Shown: positions 23,903 through 33,720, numbered from the stretch's first letter. The stretch is DNA of 43,440 nt from Chloroflexota bacterium (GCA_029782215.1 JAKOVD010000054.1:1-43440); one strand, 5' to 3'. Made by a program: numbers and translations. Notes: generated by a model from the letters alone, not told the origin.

Positions 23903-26900
23903 ATGTCAAACCTCCCCCTTGCCCCGGACCTCTTCCTCGCGGGTGGACAACCCCATCCGGCGGCGCTCGCCTGGCTGTCGGCGATCGGTTTCGCCGACCC
24001 GGAGGCCGCCCTGAACCGCCTGCTCCGGTTGGCGGACACGGCCGAGACAGCGGCGGCGCTGGCGGACTGTCTGCCGTATTTGCTCACTTCGCTGACTGAC
24101 GTCGCCAATCCGGACCACGTGCTGGTCAACATCGAGCGCCTGGCGCAGGGGGCTGCCGACCGCACAGAGCTCTTCGCCTATCTCGCCCAGAATCCCCGTC
24201 TCATCGAGATGCTGGCGACCCTGTTTGCCGGCAGCCAGTTTTTGACCGAGATTCTGCTCCAACAGCCTGACTACGCCCGCCGCCTGGTGCAGCGCAAGGA
24301 TCTCACCCGGCGCAAAACGGTGGACGAATACCACGTCGAAGGTCGCGCCGTCATGCTGGCCGCGTCCGATGACGACGAGATGACGCCTTCAGCAGTCCTG
24401 CCTGCCCTGGAAGCGCTGCGCCGCTACCAGCGCTGGGAACTGCTGCGCCTGGGCGCCTGCGACTTCTTCGGGCTCATGGACCTGTCGGCGGTCACTGCCC
24501 AGCTTTCGCACCTGGCCGACGGCATGGTACGCGCCTGCCTCGACCTGGCCGCGGCCCAGACCGGCACCTCACCTGATGGATTTGTGGTCCTGGCGCTGGG
24601 CAAGCTGGGCGGCGGCGAGGTGAACTACAGCTCCGACATCGACCTGGTGTTCATCGCACGCGTCGACGCCCTTGACTACGTGCGCCTGGGCCAACGGCTC
24701 ATCGAGGCGCTCTCGCGCATGGTCACCGGAGGCTTCCTCTACCGGGTGGATATGCGGCTGCGACCCTGGGGGCGTGATGGGGCGTTGGTCAGCACCCTCG
24801 ATGGCCACCTGGACTACCTTCGCCGGCACGCCCGCCTGTGGGAAAAGCAGGCCATGCTCAAGGCGCGGCCCATCGCCGGCGCCCTGGACCTGGGCGAAGA
24901 CTTTGTCCGGCAAGCGCAGCCCGTTCTCTTCGATCTCGCCGCCGAGACCGTGCGCGCCGACGTGCGGGCCATGAAGCAGCGTACCGAAGCTTATTTGCGC
25001 CAGCATGGCCGCGACTGGGGCGAGGTCAAGCTGGGCGAAGGCTCGATTCGCGATGTCGAGTTCGTCGTCCAGTACCTGCAGTTGGGCTACGGCGCCCGTC
25101 ACCCCGAGGTGCGCAGCGGCCGCACCCTCGATGCCCTCTCGCGGCTGTTCGGGGCCGGGCTGCTGTCGGCCGACGCCCATCGCATCCTGGGCACCGGTTA
25201 TGTCTTCTTCCGCACGGTTGAGCACCACCTGCAGCTCATGCACTACCGGCAGGTTTCGACCTTGCCCGCGGACCCTACCGAGCTGGCGTCGCTGGCAAGA
25301 CGGCTGGGCTTCAGCGGCGCCAGCGCCGGTGACCAGTTCATCGCCCGCTACCAGCAGCACCGCCAGGCGGTGCGCAGCATCTACATGCAGCACCTAGGAA
25401 GCGACCCTATGGAATCGTTCGCCGAGACACCCGCTCCCCCTTCACCCGGCGTCCAGCGCCATCTCAACCGCCTCGATCCTGCCTATGCCAGCCGTTTTGT
25501 CGAGGCCGAGATCCGGCGCCATGCCGCGCTGGTGGAAGACCTGAGCGAGGATGTGCCGGTGCAGGTCGACGTGGTCCCCCTGGAAGAGGGCTACTGGCGT
25601 GTCACCGTCGTCGCCTACGACTACCTGGGCGAGCTGTCGATCATCTGTGGGCTTCTCTTTGTCTACGGCCTCGACATTCTCAACGGGCACATCTTCACCT
25701 ACGAGCCCATTGAAGAGCCTCCGTCGCCGGCGCGACCGGCCGTCCGCTACCGCCGCCCGCTGGCGCTGCCCCGGTCGGACATCCGCCAGAAGATCGTGGA
25801 TGTCTTCACTGTGCGCCCTGTCGCCGGCGAGATCGCGCCTGAAGTCTGGGTACACTACGCCGATGAACTGACCGCCCTCATCCGCAAGCTGCAGGCCCGC
25901 CAGCGCGATGAGGCGCAGGGCGCCCTGGCCAAACGCGTCGCCGCCATGCTGCGCGAACACGGCGTCCTGGCCCCGCGACTCTACCCCGTGGACGTCGCCA
26001 TCGACAACGACAGCGCCGAGCGCTACACCCTGCTGCACATCTCCGCCCCCGACACGACCGGGTTTCTCTACGAGCTGACCAACGCCCTGGCCCTGGGCGG
26101 CGTCTACATCGCCCGGATGGAGGTCAGCTCGGTGGGCAACAGGGTGCAGGACACCCTCTACGTGACCAACGCCCAGGGTCACAAGATCGAATCCCCCGAC
26201 CGCCAGCGCGAGCTGCGGGCCACCATCGCCCTGGTCAAGCACTTCACCCATTTGCTCCCACAGGCGCCCAACCCCGAGCTGGCGCTTCTACACTTTCGCG
26301 AGTTCCTGGCCCAGATGTTCCAACGTCCCCATTGGGCCGACGAGCTGGCCTCCGTGGAACGGCCGGAAGTGCTGGACGCCCTGGCCAAGCTGCTCGGCGT
26401 CAGCGACTTCCTGTGGAATGACTTCCTGCGCATGCAGTACGCCAATCTCTTCCCGGTCGTCAGCAACGTCGATGCCCTGATGGTGACGAAGACCAAGAGG
26501 GAGCTTGCCGCCGAGCTGCAGTCTGAGCTGGCCCTTGTGGGCGCCGATGCCGGCGACCGCTGGCGCGGCGAGGCGCAACGCCAGGCGCTCAACGCCTTCA
26601 AGGACCGGGAGATGTTCCGCATCGACCTGCGGCACATCATGAAGTACACCGCTCGCTTCAGCCAGTTCTCGCGCGAGCTGACCGACATGGTCGAAGTGGT
26701 GGTCGACGCCGCCTATGGTCTCTGCGAGGCCGAGCTGCGCAGCGCCCACGGCGCCCCGCAGGCCGAGGCGGGCCACCCTGCGGTCATGACGGTCTGTGCC
26801 CTGGGCAAGGCGGGTGGCCACGAAATGGGCTTCGCCTCCGATATCGAGCTGATGTTCATCTATGAGGCCAACGGCGTTACCACCGGCCCTGACGTGATCA

Positions 26901-27661
26901 CGACGTCCGAGTTCTACGAGAAGCTCGTGGCCGAGTTCGTGCGCACCATCCAGGCCCGCCACGAGGGCATCTTCGAGATCGACCTGCAACTGCGGCCCTA
27001 CGGCAAGGCCGGCAGCCTGGCGGTTTCGCTCGACGCCTTTCGCCGGTACTTCGCGCCGGGCGGGCCTGCCTGGGCCTATGAACGGCAGGCGCTGGTCAAG
27101 CTGCGCCCCGTGGCAGGCGACGCCGCCCTGGGCGAACGCCTGGTGGCGCAGCGCGACGAGTTCGTCTACACAGGCGAGGTCTTCGACGTCGTCGCTATGC
27201 GCGCCATGCGCGAGCGTCAACTGCGGCACCTGGTGACACCGGGCACGATCAACGTCAAGTTCAGCCCGGGCTGCCTGGTCGACGCCGAGTACCTGGTGCA
27301 GGGTCTGCAGATCACCTACGGTCGCGATTTTCCCCAGGTGCGGGAGCCGAACACGCGTGAGGCCATGGCCGCCCTGAACTACGCCGGCGCCCTGGCGCAC
27401 GCCGATTACCAGAACCTGCGGGCTGCCAACACCTTTTTCCGGCGCGTCATCAATTCGCTGCGCATGGTGCGCGGCCACGCCAAGGACCTCACCGTGCCCC
27501 CGGAAGGAACCGAGGAGTTCGCTTTCCTGGCCCGCCGCATGGGCTACAGCGACGATCCCTCCCGCCTGCGGGATGATTTGACCCACCATATGACGGTGGT
27601 TCAGGAGTTGAGTGCACGCCTTCTGGACGGCATGGTGCATACCAGCCAGTCCGGCGTCTGA
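23903..27661 (+). CDS. glnE: GlnE-type glutamine synthetase adenylyltransferase with two internal ACT domains
   Basis: This is 1252 aa, longer than ordinary GlnE (about 950). The N-terminal adenylyltransferase half has LGKLGGGEVNYSSDIDLVF (about 231-250) and EGSIRDVEFVVQYLQL. The C-terminal half has ALGKAGGHEMGFASDIELMF (about 963-983) and GCLVDAEYLVQGLQ. Between them are two ACT domains: ACT1 at about 560-603 (WRVTVVAYDYLGELSIICGL) and ACT2 at about 705-770 (LHISAPDTTGFLYELTNAL, DTLYVTNAQGHKI). ACT2 closely resembles the C-terminal ACT of GlnD, which senses glutamine. In the C-terminal half the second catalytic Asp is Glu (SDIEL). It is 1.6 kb from glnA, whose product keeps the target Tyr. 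It probably adds and removes AMP on GlnA under direct glutamine control; the sensing part is inference. Confidence 0.9.
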   Translation: MSNLPLAPDLFLAGGQPHPAALAWLSAIGFADPEAALNRLLRLADTAETAAALADCLPYLLTSLTDVANPDHVLVNIERLAQGAADRTELFAYLAQNPRLIEMLATLFAGSQFLTEILLQQPDYARRLVQRKDLTRRKTVDEYHVEGRAVMLAASDDDEMTPSAVLPALEALRRYQRWELLRLGACDFFGLMDLSAVTAQLSHLADGMVRACLDLAAAQTGTSPDGFVVLALGKLGGGEVNYSSDIDLVFIARVDALDYVRLGQRLIEALSRMVTGGFLYRVDMRLRPWGRDGALVSTLDGHLDYLRRHARLWEKQAMLKARPIAGALDLGEDFVRQAQPVLFDLAAETVRADVRAMKQRTEAYLRQHGRDWGEVKLGEGSIRDVEFVVQYLQLGYGARHPEVRSGRTLDALSRLFGAGLLSADAHRILGTGYVFFRTVEHHLQLMHYRQVSTLPADPTELASLARRLGFSGASAGDQFIARYQQHRQAVRSIYMQHLGSDPMESFAETPAPPSPGVQRHLNRLDPAYASRFVEAEIRRHAALVEDLSEDVPVQVDVVPLEEGYWRVTVVAYDYLGELSIICGLLFVYGLDILNGHIFTYEPIEEPPSPARPAVRYRRPLALPRSDIRQKIVDVFTVRPVAGEIAPEVWVHYADELTALIRKLQARQRDEAQGALAKRVAAMLREHGVLAPRLYPVDVAIDNDSAERYTLLHISAPDTTGFLYELTNALALGGVYIARMEVSSVGNRVQDTLYVTNAQGHKIESPDRQRELRATIALVKHFTHLLPQAPNPELALLHFREFLAQMFQRPHWADELASVERPEVLDALAKLLGVSDFLWNDFLRMQYANLFPVVSNVDALMVTKTKRELAAELQSELALVGADAGDRWRGEAQRQALNAFKDREMFRIDLRHIMKYTARFSQFSRELTDMVEVVVDAAYGLCEAELRSAHGAPQAEAGHPAVMTVCALGKAGGHEMGFASDIELMFIYEANGVTTGPDVITTSEFYEKLVAEFVRTIQARHEGIFEIDLQLRPYGKAGSLAVSLDAFRRYFAPGGPAWAYERQALVKLRPVAGDAALGERLVAQRDEFVYTGEVFDVVAMRAMRERQLRHLVTPGTINVKFSPGCLVDAEYLVQGLQITYGRDFPQVREPNTREAMAALNYAGALAHADYQNLRAANTFFRRVINSLRMVRGHAKDLTVPPEGTEEFAFLARRMGYSDDPSRLRDDLTHHMTVVQELSARLLDGMVHTSQSGV

Positions 27662-27663
27662 AG

Positions 27664-27681
27664 ATGATCCATTTGGGTAGT
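27664..27681. promoter_or_regulatory. half-conserved copy of the glnA upstream palindrome
   Basis: ATGATCCATTTGGGTAGT lies immediately after the glnE stop and 71 bp before the antiporter ATG. It matches the first 15 bases of the perfect palindrome upstream of glnA (28997-29014) at 14 of 15 positions, and AGCGCA follows both. It could be a weaker site for the same regulator. No good -35/-10 pair is visible here. Confidence 0.4.
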
Positions 27682-27751
27682 AGATAGCGCACAGCACTTG
27701 CGCTAGGCTGGGGAAACATCGCCCTGCAAAGGCTCGACGGGAGTGTCACCC

Positions 27752-28975
27752 ATGCCGACAGTCCAAATCCTCCTTCCTCTTGCCCTCATCCTGGTGGCGG
27801 CCCGCCTGGCCGGCAAGCTGAGCCAACGGGTGGGTATGCCTGCCGTCCTGGGCGAGCTGCTGGCTGGGGTCGTGTTGGGGCCGTCGCTGCTCGGCCTCAT
27901 CCAGATGAACGAGATCCTGGCCGCCGTGGCCGAGATCGGGGTGCTCCTGCTCATGTTCATCGCCGGGCTGGAGACCGACCTGGACCAGATGCGCCGCGTG
28001 GGCAAGGCCTCGCTCTTCGCCGCTGCCTCCGGGGTCATCTTCCCCTTTCTGGGCGGTCTGCTCGTCGGTGAGCTGTTCGGTCTCGATCTCAACAGCAGCC
28101 TCTTTCTCGCCGCCGTTCTCACCGCCACCAGCGTCAGCATCTCTGCCCAGACCCTGCACGAGCTGGGGCGCCTGCGCAGCAAAGAAGGGCTGATCACCCT
28201 TGGCGCCGCCATCATCGATGACGTGCTGGGTATCCTGGTCCTCAGCCTGGTGCTCAGCCTCTCTGGACAGGGCGGCTCTCCTGGCTGGGCCATTCTGCGC
28301 CTGGTGCTCTTCTTCCCTATTGCCATCGTCGCGGGCGTGGTCGTCCTTCGCCCCCTGGTGCGCTGGATCAACGAGCATCATGCCCGCGAGGCCGGCTTTG
28401 CCCTGATCATGGCGCTCGTCCTCGTCTATGCCTGGGCGGCGGAATCGCTCGGCGGGCTGGCGGCCATCACCGGCGCCTATCTGGCCGGCATTCTCCTGGG
28501 CCGCATCGCCGGCGCCAGGGAATGGGTCACTGACGGCGCCGCCTTCCTGGGTTACGGGCTGTTCGTGCCGGTCTTCTTCGTCACCGTGGGCCTCCAGGCG
28601 AACATCAGCGCCGTTCGGGTGGCGCCGCTTCTGGCGGCCGTGGTCATCGTCGTCGCCATCGTCACCAAGGCGTTCGGCGCCGGCCTGGGCGCACGCCTGG
28701 GCGGCTGCACCTGGCCCCAGACACGGGCAGTCGGCGCCGGCATGATCGCGCGCGGCGAGGTGGCGCTCGTGATGGCAACGCTGGGGCTCAGCAGCGGCCT
28801 GCTCGACAACGCCACCTACACGGTCGTCATCCTGATGACCCTTGCCACTACCCTGGTCACCCCGCTCCTGCTCAAACTGGTCATTGCCGGCGGCGAAGCA
28901 CCTGCCGATTCTCCCCTTGCGCCCCTGACACCGGTCGTGTCCCTGCACGAGAGCGCCGAGGCCAACTCGATGTGA
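27752..28975 (+). CDS. cation/proton antiporter, CPA2 (KefB/GerN-like) family
   Basis: This is 407 aa from ATG 27752, with GGGAG 9 bases before it (a GTG at 27743 is the alternative). It has about 12 membrane helices and the CPA2 pattern: QRVGMPAVLGELLAGVVLGP, LFIAGLETDLDQM (as LLLMFIAGLETDL), TATSVSISAQTLHELG, and the buried acidic pair in IIDDVLGILVLS that carries the ion. It lacks a C-terminal TrkA-N/RCK domain, so it is closer to GerN/NapA-type Na+(K+)/H+ exchangers than to full KefB. It sits between glnE and glnA on the same strand, with related upstream palindromes. A link to ammonium or ion balance is possible but unproven. Confidence 0.88.
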   Translation: MPTVQILLPLALILVAARLAGKLSQRVGMPAVLGELLAGVVLGPSLLGLIQMNEILAAVAEIGVLLLMFIAGLETDLDQMRRVGKASLFAAASGVIFPFLGGLLVGELFGLDLNSSLFLAAVLTATSVSISAQTLHELGRLRSKEGLITLGAAIIDDVLGILVLSLVLSLSGQGGSPGWAILRLVLFFPIAIVAGVVVLRPLVRWINEHHAREAGFALIMALVLVYAWAAESLGGLAAITGAYLAGILLGRIAGAREWVTDGAAFLGYGLFVPVFFVTVGLQANISAVRVAPLLAAVVIVVAIVTKAFGAGLGARLGGCTWPQTRAVGAGMIARGEVALVMATLGLSSGLLDNATYTVVILMTLATTLVTPLLLKLVIAGGEAPADSPLAPLTPVVSLHESAEANSM

Positions 28976-28996
28976 GGTCACGGCGCCGCGACAAAA

Positions 28997-29043
28997 ATGA
29001 CCCATTTGGGTCATAGCGCAGCGCCCTCACGGTCCCCTATACT
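28997..29043 (+). promoter_or_regulatory. glnA promoter with adjacent 18-bp palindrome
   Basis: ATGACCCATTTGGGTCAT (28997-29014) is a perfect 8-bp inverted repeat with a 2-nt centre. A good -10 element, TATACT, lies at 29038-29043. The hexamer 17 bp before it, AGCGCA (29015-29020), is not a -35 consensus and directly abuts the palindrome. The palindrome centre would lie near -44 of a start at about 29050, the usual place for an activator touching polymerase. This predicts regulated glnA expression with a leader of about 190 nt. Confidence 0.6.
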
Positions 29044-29095
29044 GCTTCTGTGCGAGCGGGCCGCTGGTCCGCCCCCATCGCAGCGACAAGGAAGC

Positions 29096-29132
29096 ACTCA
29101 GGGAGCCTGCAAGCCACCACAGCTCCCTGAGT
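29096..29132 (+). promoter_or_regulatory. 11-bp perfect hairpin in the glnA leader
   Basis: ACTCAGGGAGC (29096-29106) pairs perfectly with GCTCCCTGAGT (29122-29132) around a 15-nt loop. It lies in the predicted glnA 5' leader, about 105 nt before the start codon. No T-run follows, so it is not a classical terminator. It may act as an RNA stability element, a protein site or part of a riboswitch-like fold. It does not look like the known glnA/glutamine riboswitch by eye. Confidence 0.55.
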
Positions 29133-29237
29133 TTGCGTCAGGCCCCCTGGCCCCACTCTGTTTACATCCTGCCCACCGGCGCACACGCCAGGGCGACACC
29201 CAACTTGTTTCATTTTACGTAAAGGAGACCCTGTACC

Positions 29238-30653
29238 ATGCCCAAGACACCCAGCGACGTCGTGAAGATGGCGAAAGACGTCAAGATGGTCGACTACCGC
29301 TTCGTCGACCTTCCCGGCCAGTGGCAGCACTTCACCGTGCCCGCCCGTGAGCTGAGCGAAGAAACCTTCCAGGACGGCGTCGGCTTTGACGGCTCTTCCA
29401 TTCGCGGCTTCCAGGAGATTCACGAGTCGGACATGCTCCTGCTCCCCGATCCTGACACCGCCTTCATCGACCCCATCTTCGAGGTCCCGACGCTCGTCAT
29501 CATCTGCGACGTTTACGATCCAGTCACCCTGCAGCCCTATTCGCGCGATCCTCGCTACATCACCCGCAAGGCCGAAGCCTACCTCAAGCAGACCGGCCTG
29601 GCCGACACCAGCTATTGGGGCCCTGAGGCAGAGTTCTTCATTTTCAACGACGTCCGTTACGGTTCTGACACTAATTCCGCATTCTACCGTGTGGACAGTC
29701 CCGAGGCCTGGTGGAACAGCGCCGACGCTTCCAAGCCCAACATGGGCGGCCAGATTCCACCCAAGCGCGGCTACTTCCCTGTGCCTCCGGCGGACCAGTT
29801 CCAGGATGTCCGCAGCAGGATGGTCTTGGCCCTCGAAGCCTCTGGCGTTGCCATCGAGATACATCACCACGAGGTGGCGACCGCTGGTCAGTCTGAGATT
29901 GACATGCGCTTTGACAGCATGCTACGTATGGCCGATAAGACCATGATGTACAAGTACATCATCAAGAACGTCGCCCGCCAGAATGGCCTCACTGTCACCT
30001 TCATGCCCAAGCCCCTCTTCGGCGACAACGGAAGCGGCATGCACGTCCACCAGAGCCTGTGGAAGGGCAGCACCAACGTCTTCTTCGATGCGGGTGGCTA
30101 CGCCGGCCTGTCTGACACCGCCAAGTACTATATCGGCGGACTGCTCAAGCACTCTCCTGCTCTCTTGGCCCTGGCCGCTCCCACCACCAATTCCTACCGC
30201 CGCCTGGTACCCGGCTATGAAGCGCCGGTCAACCTGGCTTACTCGCAGCGCAACCGCTCGGCCATCTGCCGCATCCCCATCTACTCCAAGAGCCCGAAGG
30301 CCAAGCGTGTGGAGTACCGGGCGCCCGATCCCTCCAGCAACCCCTACCTCTGCTTCCCCGCCCTGCTCATGGCCGGTCTGGACGGCATCCAGAACCGGAT
30401 CGACCCCGGCGATCCCATGGACAAGGACCTGTACGAGCTGCCTCCCGATGAGCTGAAGCAGATCAAGCAGGTCCCCGGCTCGCTGGAGGCGGTGCTGAAC
30501 GCCCTGGAAGCCGACCACGACTTCCTCCTGCGCGGTGATGTCTTCACCGCGGATCTCATCGAATCGTACATCGCCTATAAGCGCCAGATGGAGGTCGATC
30601 CCGTGCGGATGCGCCCCCATCCGTACGAGTTCATGATGTACTACGACATCTGA
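29238..30653 (+). CDS. glnA: glutamine synthetase type I (GlnA)
   Basis: This 471-aa enzyme makes glutamine from glutamate, ammonia and ATP. Signatures are [17 protein letters not shown] (50-66), GPEAEFFIF (128-136), EIHHHEV, the ATP-site [16 protein letters not shown] (258-273) and [15 protein letters not shown] contains Tyr399, the position adenylylated by GlnE in GSI-beta enzymes. ATG 29238 follows AAAGGAG at good spacing. It is preceded by a 262-bp regulatory region and followed by a strong terminator, so it is probably a single-gene transcript. Confidence 0.97.
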   Translation: MPKTPSDVVKMAKDVKMVDYRFVDLPGQWQHFTVPARELSEETFQDGVGFDGSSIRGFQEIHESDMLLLPDPDTAFIDPIFEVPTLVIICDVYDPVTLQPYSRDPRYITRKAEAYLKQTGLADTSYWGPEAEFFIFNDVRYGSDTNSAFYRVDSPEAWWNSADASKPNMGGQIPPKRGYFPVPPADQFQDVRSRMVLALEASGVAIEIHHHEVATAGQSEIDMRFDSMLRMADKTMMYKYIIKNVARQNGLTVTFMPKPLFGDNGSGMHVHQSLWKGSTNVFFDAGGYAGLSDTAKYYIGGLLKHSPALLALAAPTTNSYRRLVPGYEAPVNLAYSQRNRSAICRIPIYSKSPKAKRVEYRAPDPSSNPYLCFPALLMAGLDGIQNRIDPGDPMDKDLYELPPDELKQIKQVPGSLEAVLNALEADHDFLLRGDVFTADLIESYIAYKRQMEVDPVRMRPHPYEFMMYYDI

Positions 30654-30676
30654 TCACCGCCACCCTACACGGAACC

Positions 30677-30717
30677 ACAAAGAGAGCGCCCGCGGATGCA
30701 GGCGCTCTCTTTGTTTC
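30677..30717 (+). terminator. Rho-independent terminator of glnA
   Basis: ACAAAGAGAGCGCC (30677-30690) and GGCGCTCTCTTTGT (30701-30714) form a perfect 14-bp stem with a 10-nt loop, 24 bp after the glnA stop. The T-rich end of the stem continues as TTTGTTTCCC, giving the uridine stretch. Confidence 0.9.
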
Positions 30718-30736
30718 CCTACGGCCGTGGCCTTCG

Positions 30737-30765
30737 CGCCCCTACCGCCATCTTCCGTAGGGGCG
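30737..30765. repeat. CGCCCCTAC inverted repeat (REP-like)
   Basis: CGCCCCTAC (30737-30745) and GTAGGGGCG (30757-30765) are perfect 9-bp arms around an 11-nt loop. The same CGCCCCTAC word occurs at 37977-37985 next to another hairpin, which hints at a dispersed intergenic family. Here it may also end the leftward GNAT transcript. Confidence 0.5.
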
Positions 30766-30790
30766 AGGTCTCCACGCCCTCATCACCGCA

Positions 30791-31231
30791 TCACAGCCGC
30801 TTCCGAAAGCAGATGATCCGCTCGACTTCCTCGTAGCCCAGTGCCAGGTGCGCCCGGTAGCCATCGTCGTTGTCCAGCCAGGTGTCGCTGCCCATCTCGC
30901 TCAGGCCCCGGCCCCGCGCCCAATCCTCCGCGGCCTGGATCAGGGCCTTGCCCAGTCCCAGGCCGCGCAGGTCCGGCTCCAGGTACCACCCCTCCAGGTA
31001 AGCCACGGGCGAGGTGGCGCACCCTTCGGCAATGGAGCGGATTCCGACCTCCACGAACCCGCCCAGGCACCCGTCGTGGCGCTCCACGACGTACACCGCC
31101 GCGGGCAGCTCCCCCGCCAGGATGGCGTCAAGGTCGGGGGCGTGCTCGCTGATCGGGCCGTCGTGCCAGAGCGCCCCGCGCAAGCGCAGGCACTCATCCC
31201 GGTCCTGCGGGCGTATCAAACGGATATCCAT
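30791..31231 (-). CDS. GNAT acetyltransferase resembling chromosomal AAC(6') aminoglycoside acetyltransferases
   Basis: This 146-aa protein has the length and layout of the AAC(6')-I group. It shows LRLRGALWHD near the start (aligned with the LRxxLW of that group), TSPVAYLEGWYLEPDLRGLG (the acetyl-CoA loop region, motif A), IQAAEDWARGRG, and SDTWLDNDDGYRAHLALGYEEVERIICFRK at the end. The general GNAT assignment is firm. Aminoglycoside as substrate is only suggested by similarity, since environmental homologues often act on other amines. It begins 38 bp after copA on the same strand and may be read from the copper transcript. Confidence 0.8.
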   Translation of the reverse strand: MDIRLIRPQDRDECLRLRGALWHDGPISEHAPDLDAILAGELPAAVYVVERHDGCLGGFVEVGIRSIAEGCATSPVAYLEGWYLEPDLRGLGLGKALIQAAEDWARGRGLSEMGSDTWLDNDDGYRAHLALGYEEVERIICFRKRL

Positions 31232-31269
31232 GGCATGGCTCCTGGGGGTTATCGCAGCTTGTAGCCGCT

Positions 31270-33705
31270 CTAGCGAAGCTTGTAGCCCCGCAGCCGCAGC
31301 GAGTTGGTGACCACGAAGACGCTGCTGAAGGCCATGGCGCCCGCGGCCAGGATCGGGTTCAGGAACCCCAGGGCGGCAAAGGGAATGCCGATGATGTTGT
31401 AGATAAAGGCCCAGAACAGGTTCTGGCGGATGGTGCGCATGGTGCCGTGGCTGAGCGCCAGGGCGCGCTCGACCCCCTGCAGGTCACCGCTCATCAGCGT
31501 GATGTCAGCGGTCTCCATCGCCACGTCCGTGCCAGTGCCCAGGGCAATGCCGATGTCAGCCTGGGCCAGGGCGGGCGCATCGTTAATGCCGTCGCCGACC
31601 ATGGCCACCACCTTGCCCTCGGCCTGCAGTGCCCTGACCTGGTTGGCCTTGTCCTGCGGCAGGACCTCGGCCAGCACCCGGTCGATGCCGGCCTGCCGGC
31701 CGATCACCTCGGCAGTACGCCGGTTGTCACCGGTCATCATCACCACTTCTTTGCCCAGCTTATGCAGCCCGGCGACGGCCTGCGCCGAGGTCGGCTTGAT
31801 CGTGTCGGCCACGGCCAACACACCCGCCGGCTCGCCGTTCACCGCCACCACCATCGCCGACTTGCCTTCTGCCACCAGGGCTGCCAGGCTGGGCGCCAGG
31901 GCCGCGTGCTCGGCCAGACGGGTGCTGCCCACTCTGACCTCCTGCCCATCGACCACTGCCACGACGCCGGCGCCGGTCACCGCCTCGAACTTCTCAGGCG
32001 AAACCAGGCTCAGGCTGCGGGCCTGGGCGGCGGCGACGACGGCCTGGCCCAGGGGGTGCTCGGAACCCCGCTCGGCGCTCGCGGCCAGCCGCAGCAGCGC
32101 CGAAGCCGGGTCATAGCCGTTGGCGGAAATGGGCGTCCAGCCGGGGTTGACCACGACATCGGTGAGGACCGGCTTGCCCTCGGTCAGGGTGCCGGTCTTG
32201 TCCAGCACCACGGTCTGCACGGCCTCGGCCCGTTCCAACGACTCGCTCGTCTTGAACAGGATGCCGTTCTGCGCGCCCTTGCCGGTGCCGACCATGATCG
32301 CCGTCGGTGTCGCCAGTCCCAAGGCGCAGGGGCAGGCGATGACCAGCACCGCCACGGCGTTGATCAGGCTTTGGGTGAAGCCGATAGCGCCGATGAAGTA
32401 CCAGCCCAGGAAGGTGGCCAGGGCGATGCCGATGACCACCGGCACGAACACCGCCGACACGCGGTCGGCCAGCCGCTGGATAGGGGCCTTGGAGCCCTGC
32501 GCTTCTTCCACCAGCCGGATGATCTGCGCCAGGGCAGTCTCCTTGCCGACGCGCGTCGCCTGGACGCGCAGCAAGCCCTGCTTGTTCAGCGTGGCGCCGA
32601 TGACCTGGTCGCCGGCCTTCTTGTCCACCGGGATCGGCTCGCCGGTAAGCATCGCCTCATCGACGGCGCTCTGGCCCGACAGGACCAGGCCGTCCACCGG
32701 CACCTTTTCGCCAGGCCGCACCAGCACGATGTCGCCGACGCGCACCTGCGCCACCGGCACCTCGACCTCGACGCCCTCGCGCTCGACCCACGCCGTCTTC
32801 GGACGCAGGCCCATCAGCGTCTTGATGGCCTCTGAGGTGGCGCCCTTGGCCCGCGCCTCCAGGTACTTGCCCAGGCGGATCAGGGTGATGATCAGGGCTG
32901 AGGTCTCAAAATAGACGTGCGCGCCGAGGTCGACGCCCACCGCAGCGCCCAGGATCACGGCCACACTGTAGAAATAGGCCGCCGACGAGCCCAGGGCGAT
33001 CAGCACATCCATATTGGCGGCGCCGTTCTTCAGGGCCTTGTAGCCATTCACATAGTAATCACGGCCGACGTAGAACTGGACGGGGGTCGCCAACGCCCAC
33101 ATGACCCAGTTGGCCCAGGACGCGTGCGCCCAGTGCCCCAGCAGCCCCAGGTCGCGGGCCATCGAGAAGACAAAGAGCGGGATGGTGAAGGCCAGACCGA
33201 TGATCAGAAGCCGTTTCTGCCGTTCCGTCTCCGCCTGCCGCACCTTGCGCTCGGCGTCCTCTGCCTCCTCCTCGTCGACCCCGCCAGTCTCGATCACCTG
33301 GTAGCCCAGGTCGGCGACGAGGTCCTTCATCGTCGCCACATCGATCATGGCCGGGTTGTAGACCACCGAGGCCTTCTCGGTGGCCAGGTTGACGTTGGCC
33401 TGGTCGATGCCCGGCGCCTTGCGCAGATTGCGCTCGATGGTGTTGACGCAGTTGGCGCAGGTCATCCCGGCGATGGGCAGCTCGACCCGCGCCTTGGCTA
33501 CGCCGTAGCCCAGGTCGCCGATCAGGTCGTCGATCTGGCCGGCGCTCACCACGGACGGGTCAAACACTACCTTGGCCCGTTCCGTGGCCAGGTTCACGGA
33601 TGCCTCCTTCACCCCGTTCATGCGCTTCAGGTTCCGCTCGATCGTCGTCGAGCAGTTCGCGCACGTCATGCCCGTGATGGGGAGGACAACTTGGGTGTCA
33701 GTCAT
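31270..33705 (-). CDS. copA: copper-exporting P1B-type ATPase CopA
   Basis: This is 811 aa from ATG 33705. The frame extends 11 codons to a TTG inside the AACGTT repeats; the shorter start gives the normal N-terminus. Two heavy-metal domains carry GMTCANC at 12-18 and 80-86. Membrane helices precede the actuator motif LTGEPIPV. The ion site CPC is at 458-460, the phosphorylation site DKTGT at 502-506 and [12 protein letters not shown] at about 700, with the Cu(I)-type YN and MAFSS motifs in the last helices. It pumps Cu(I) out of the cytoplasm, fed by CopZ. The gene follows csoR and copZ in one leftward unit. Confidence 0.96.
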   Translation of the reverse strand: MTDTQVVLPITGMTCANCSTTIERNLKRMNGVKEASVNLATERAKVVFDPSVVSAGQIDDLIGDLGYGVAKARVELPIAGMTCANCVNTIERNLRKAPGIDQANVNLATEKASVVYNPAMIDVATMKDLVADLGYQVIETGGVDEEEAEDAERKVRQAETERQKRLLIIGLAFTIPLFVFSMARDLGLLGHWAHASWANWVMWALATPVQFYVGRDYYVNGYKALKNGAANMDVLIALGSSAAYFYSVAVILGAAVGVDLGAHVYFETSALIITLIRLGKYLEARAKGATSEAIKTLMGLRPKTAWVEREGVEVEVPVAQVRVGDIVLVRPGEKVPVDGLVLSGQSAVDEAMLTGEPIPVDKKAGDQVIGATLNKQGLLRVQATRVGKETALAQIIRLVEEAQGSKAPIQRLADRVSAVFVPVVIGIALATFLGWYFIGAIGFTQSLINAVAVLVIACPCALGLATPTAIMVGTGKGAQNGILFKTSESLERAEAVQTVVLDKTGTLTEGKPVLTDVVVNPGWTPISANGYDPASALLRLAASAERGSEHPLGQAVVAAAQARSLSLVSPEKFEAVTGAGVVAVVDGQEVRVGSTRLAEHAALAPSLAALVAEGKSAMVVAVNGEPAGVLAVADTIKPTSAQAVAGLHKLGKEVVMMTGDNRRTAEVIGRQAGIDRVLAEVLPQDKANQVRALQAEGKVVAMVGDGINDAPALAQADIGIALGTGTDVAMETADITLMSGDLQGVERALALSHGTMRTIRQNLFWAFIYNIIGIPFAALGFLNPILAAGAMAFSSVFVVTNSLRLRGYKLR

Positions 33706-33720
33706 GGTAGTACACGCTAG

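Noticed and set aside
26288..27697. Long minus-strand open frames opposite glnE, copA, tkt and other genes (for example 26288-27697)
   Set aside because: High GC keeps the opposite strand open; the products are His/Gln/Arg-rich without domains, while the other strand encodes clear enzymes.
28976..29237. Known glutamine (glnA) riboswitch upstream of glnA
   Set aside because: The leader has a strong hairpin but I do not see the conserved unpaired sequence of that riboswitch; a covariance search would be needed.
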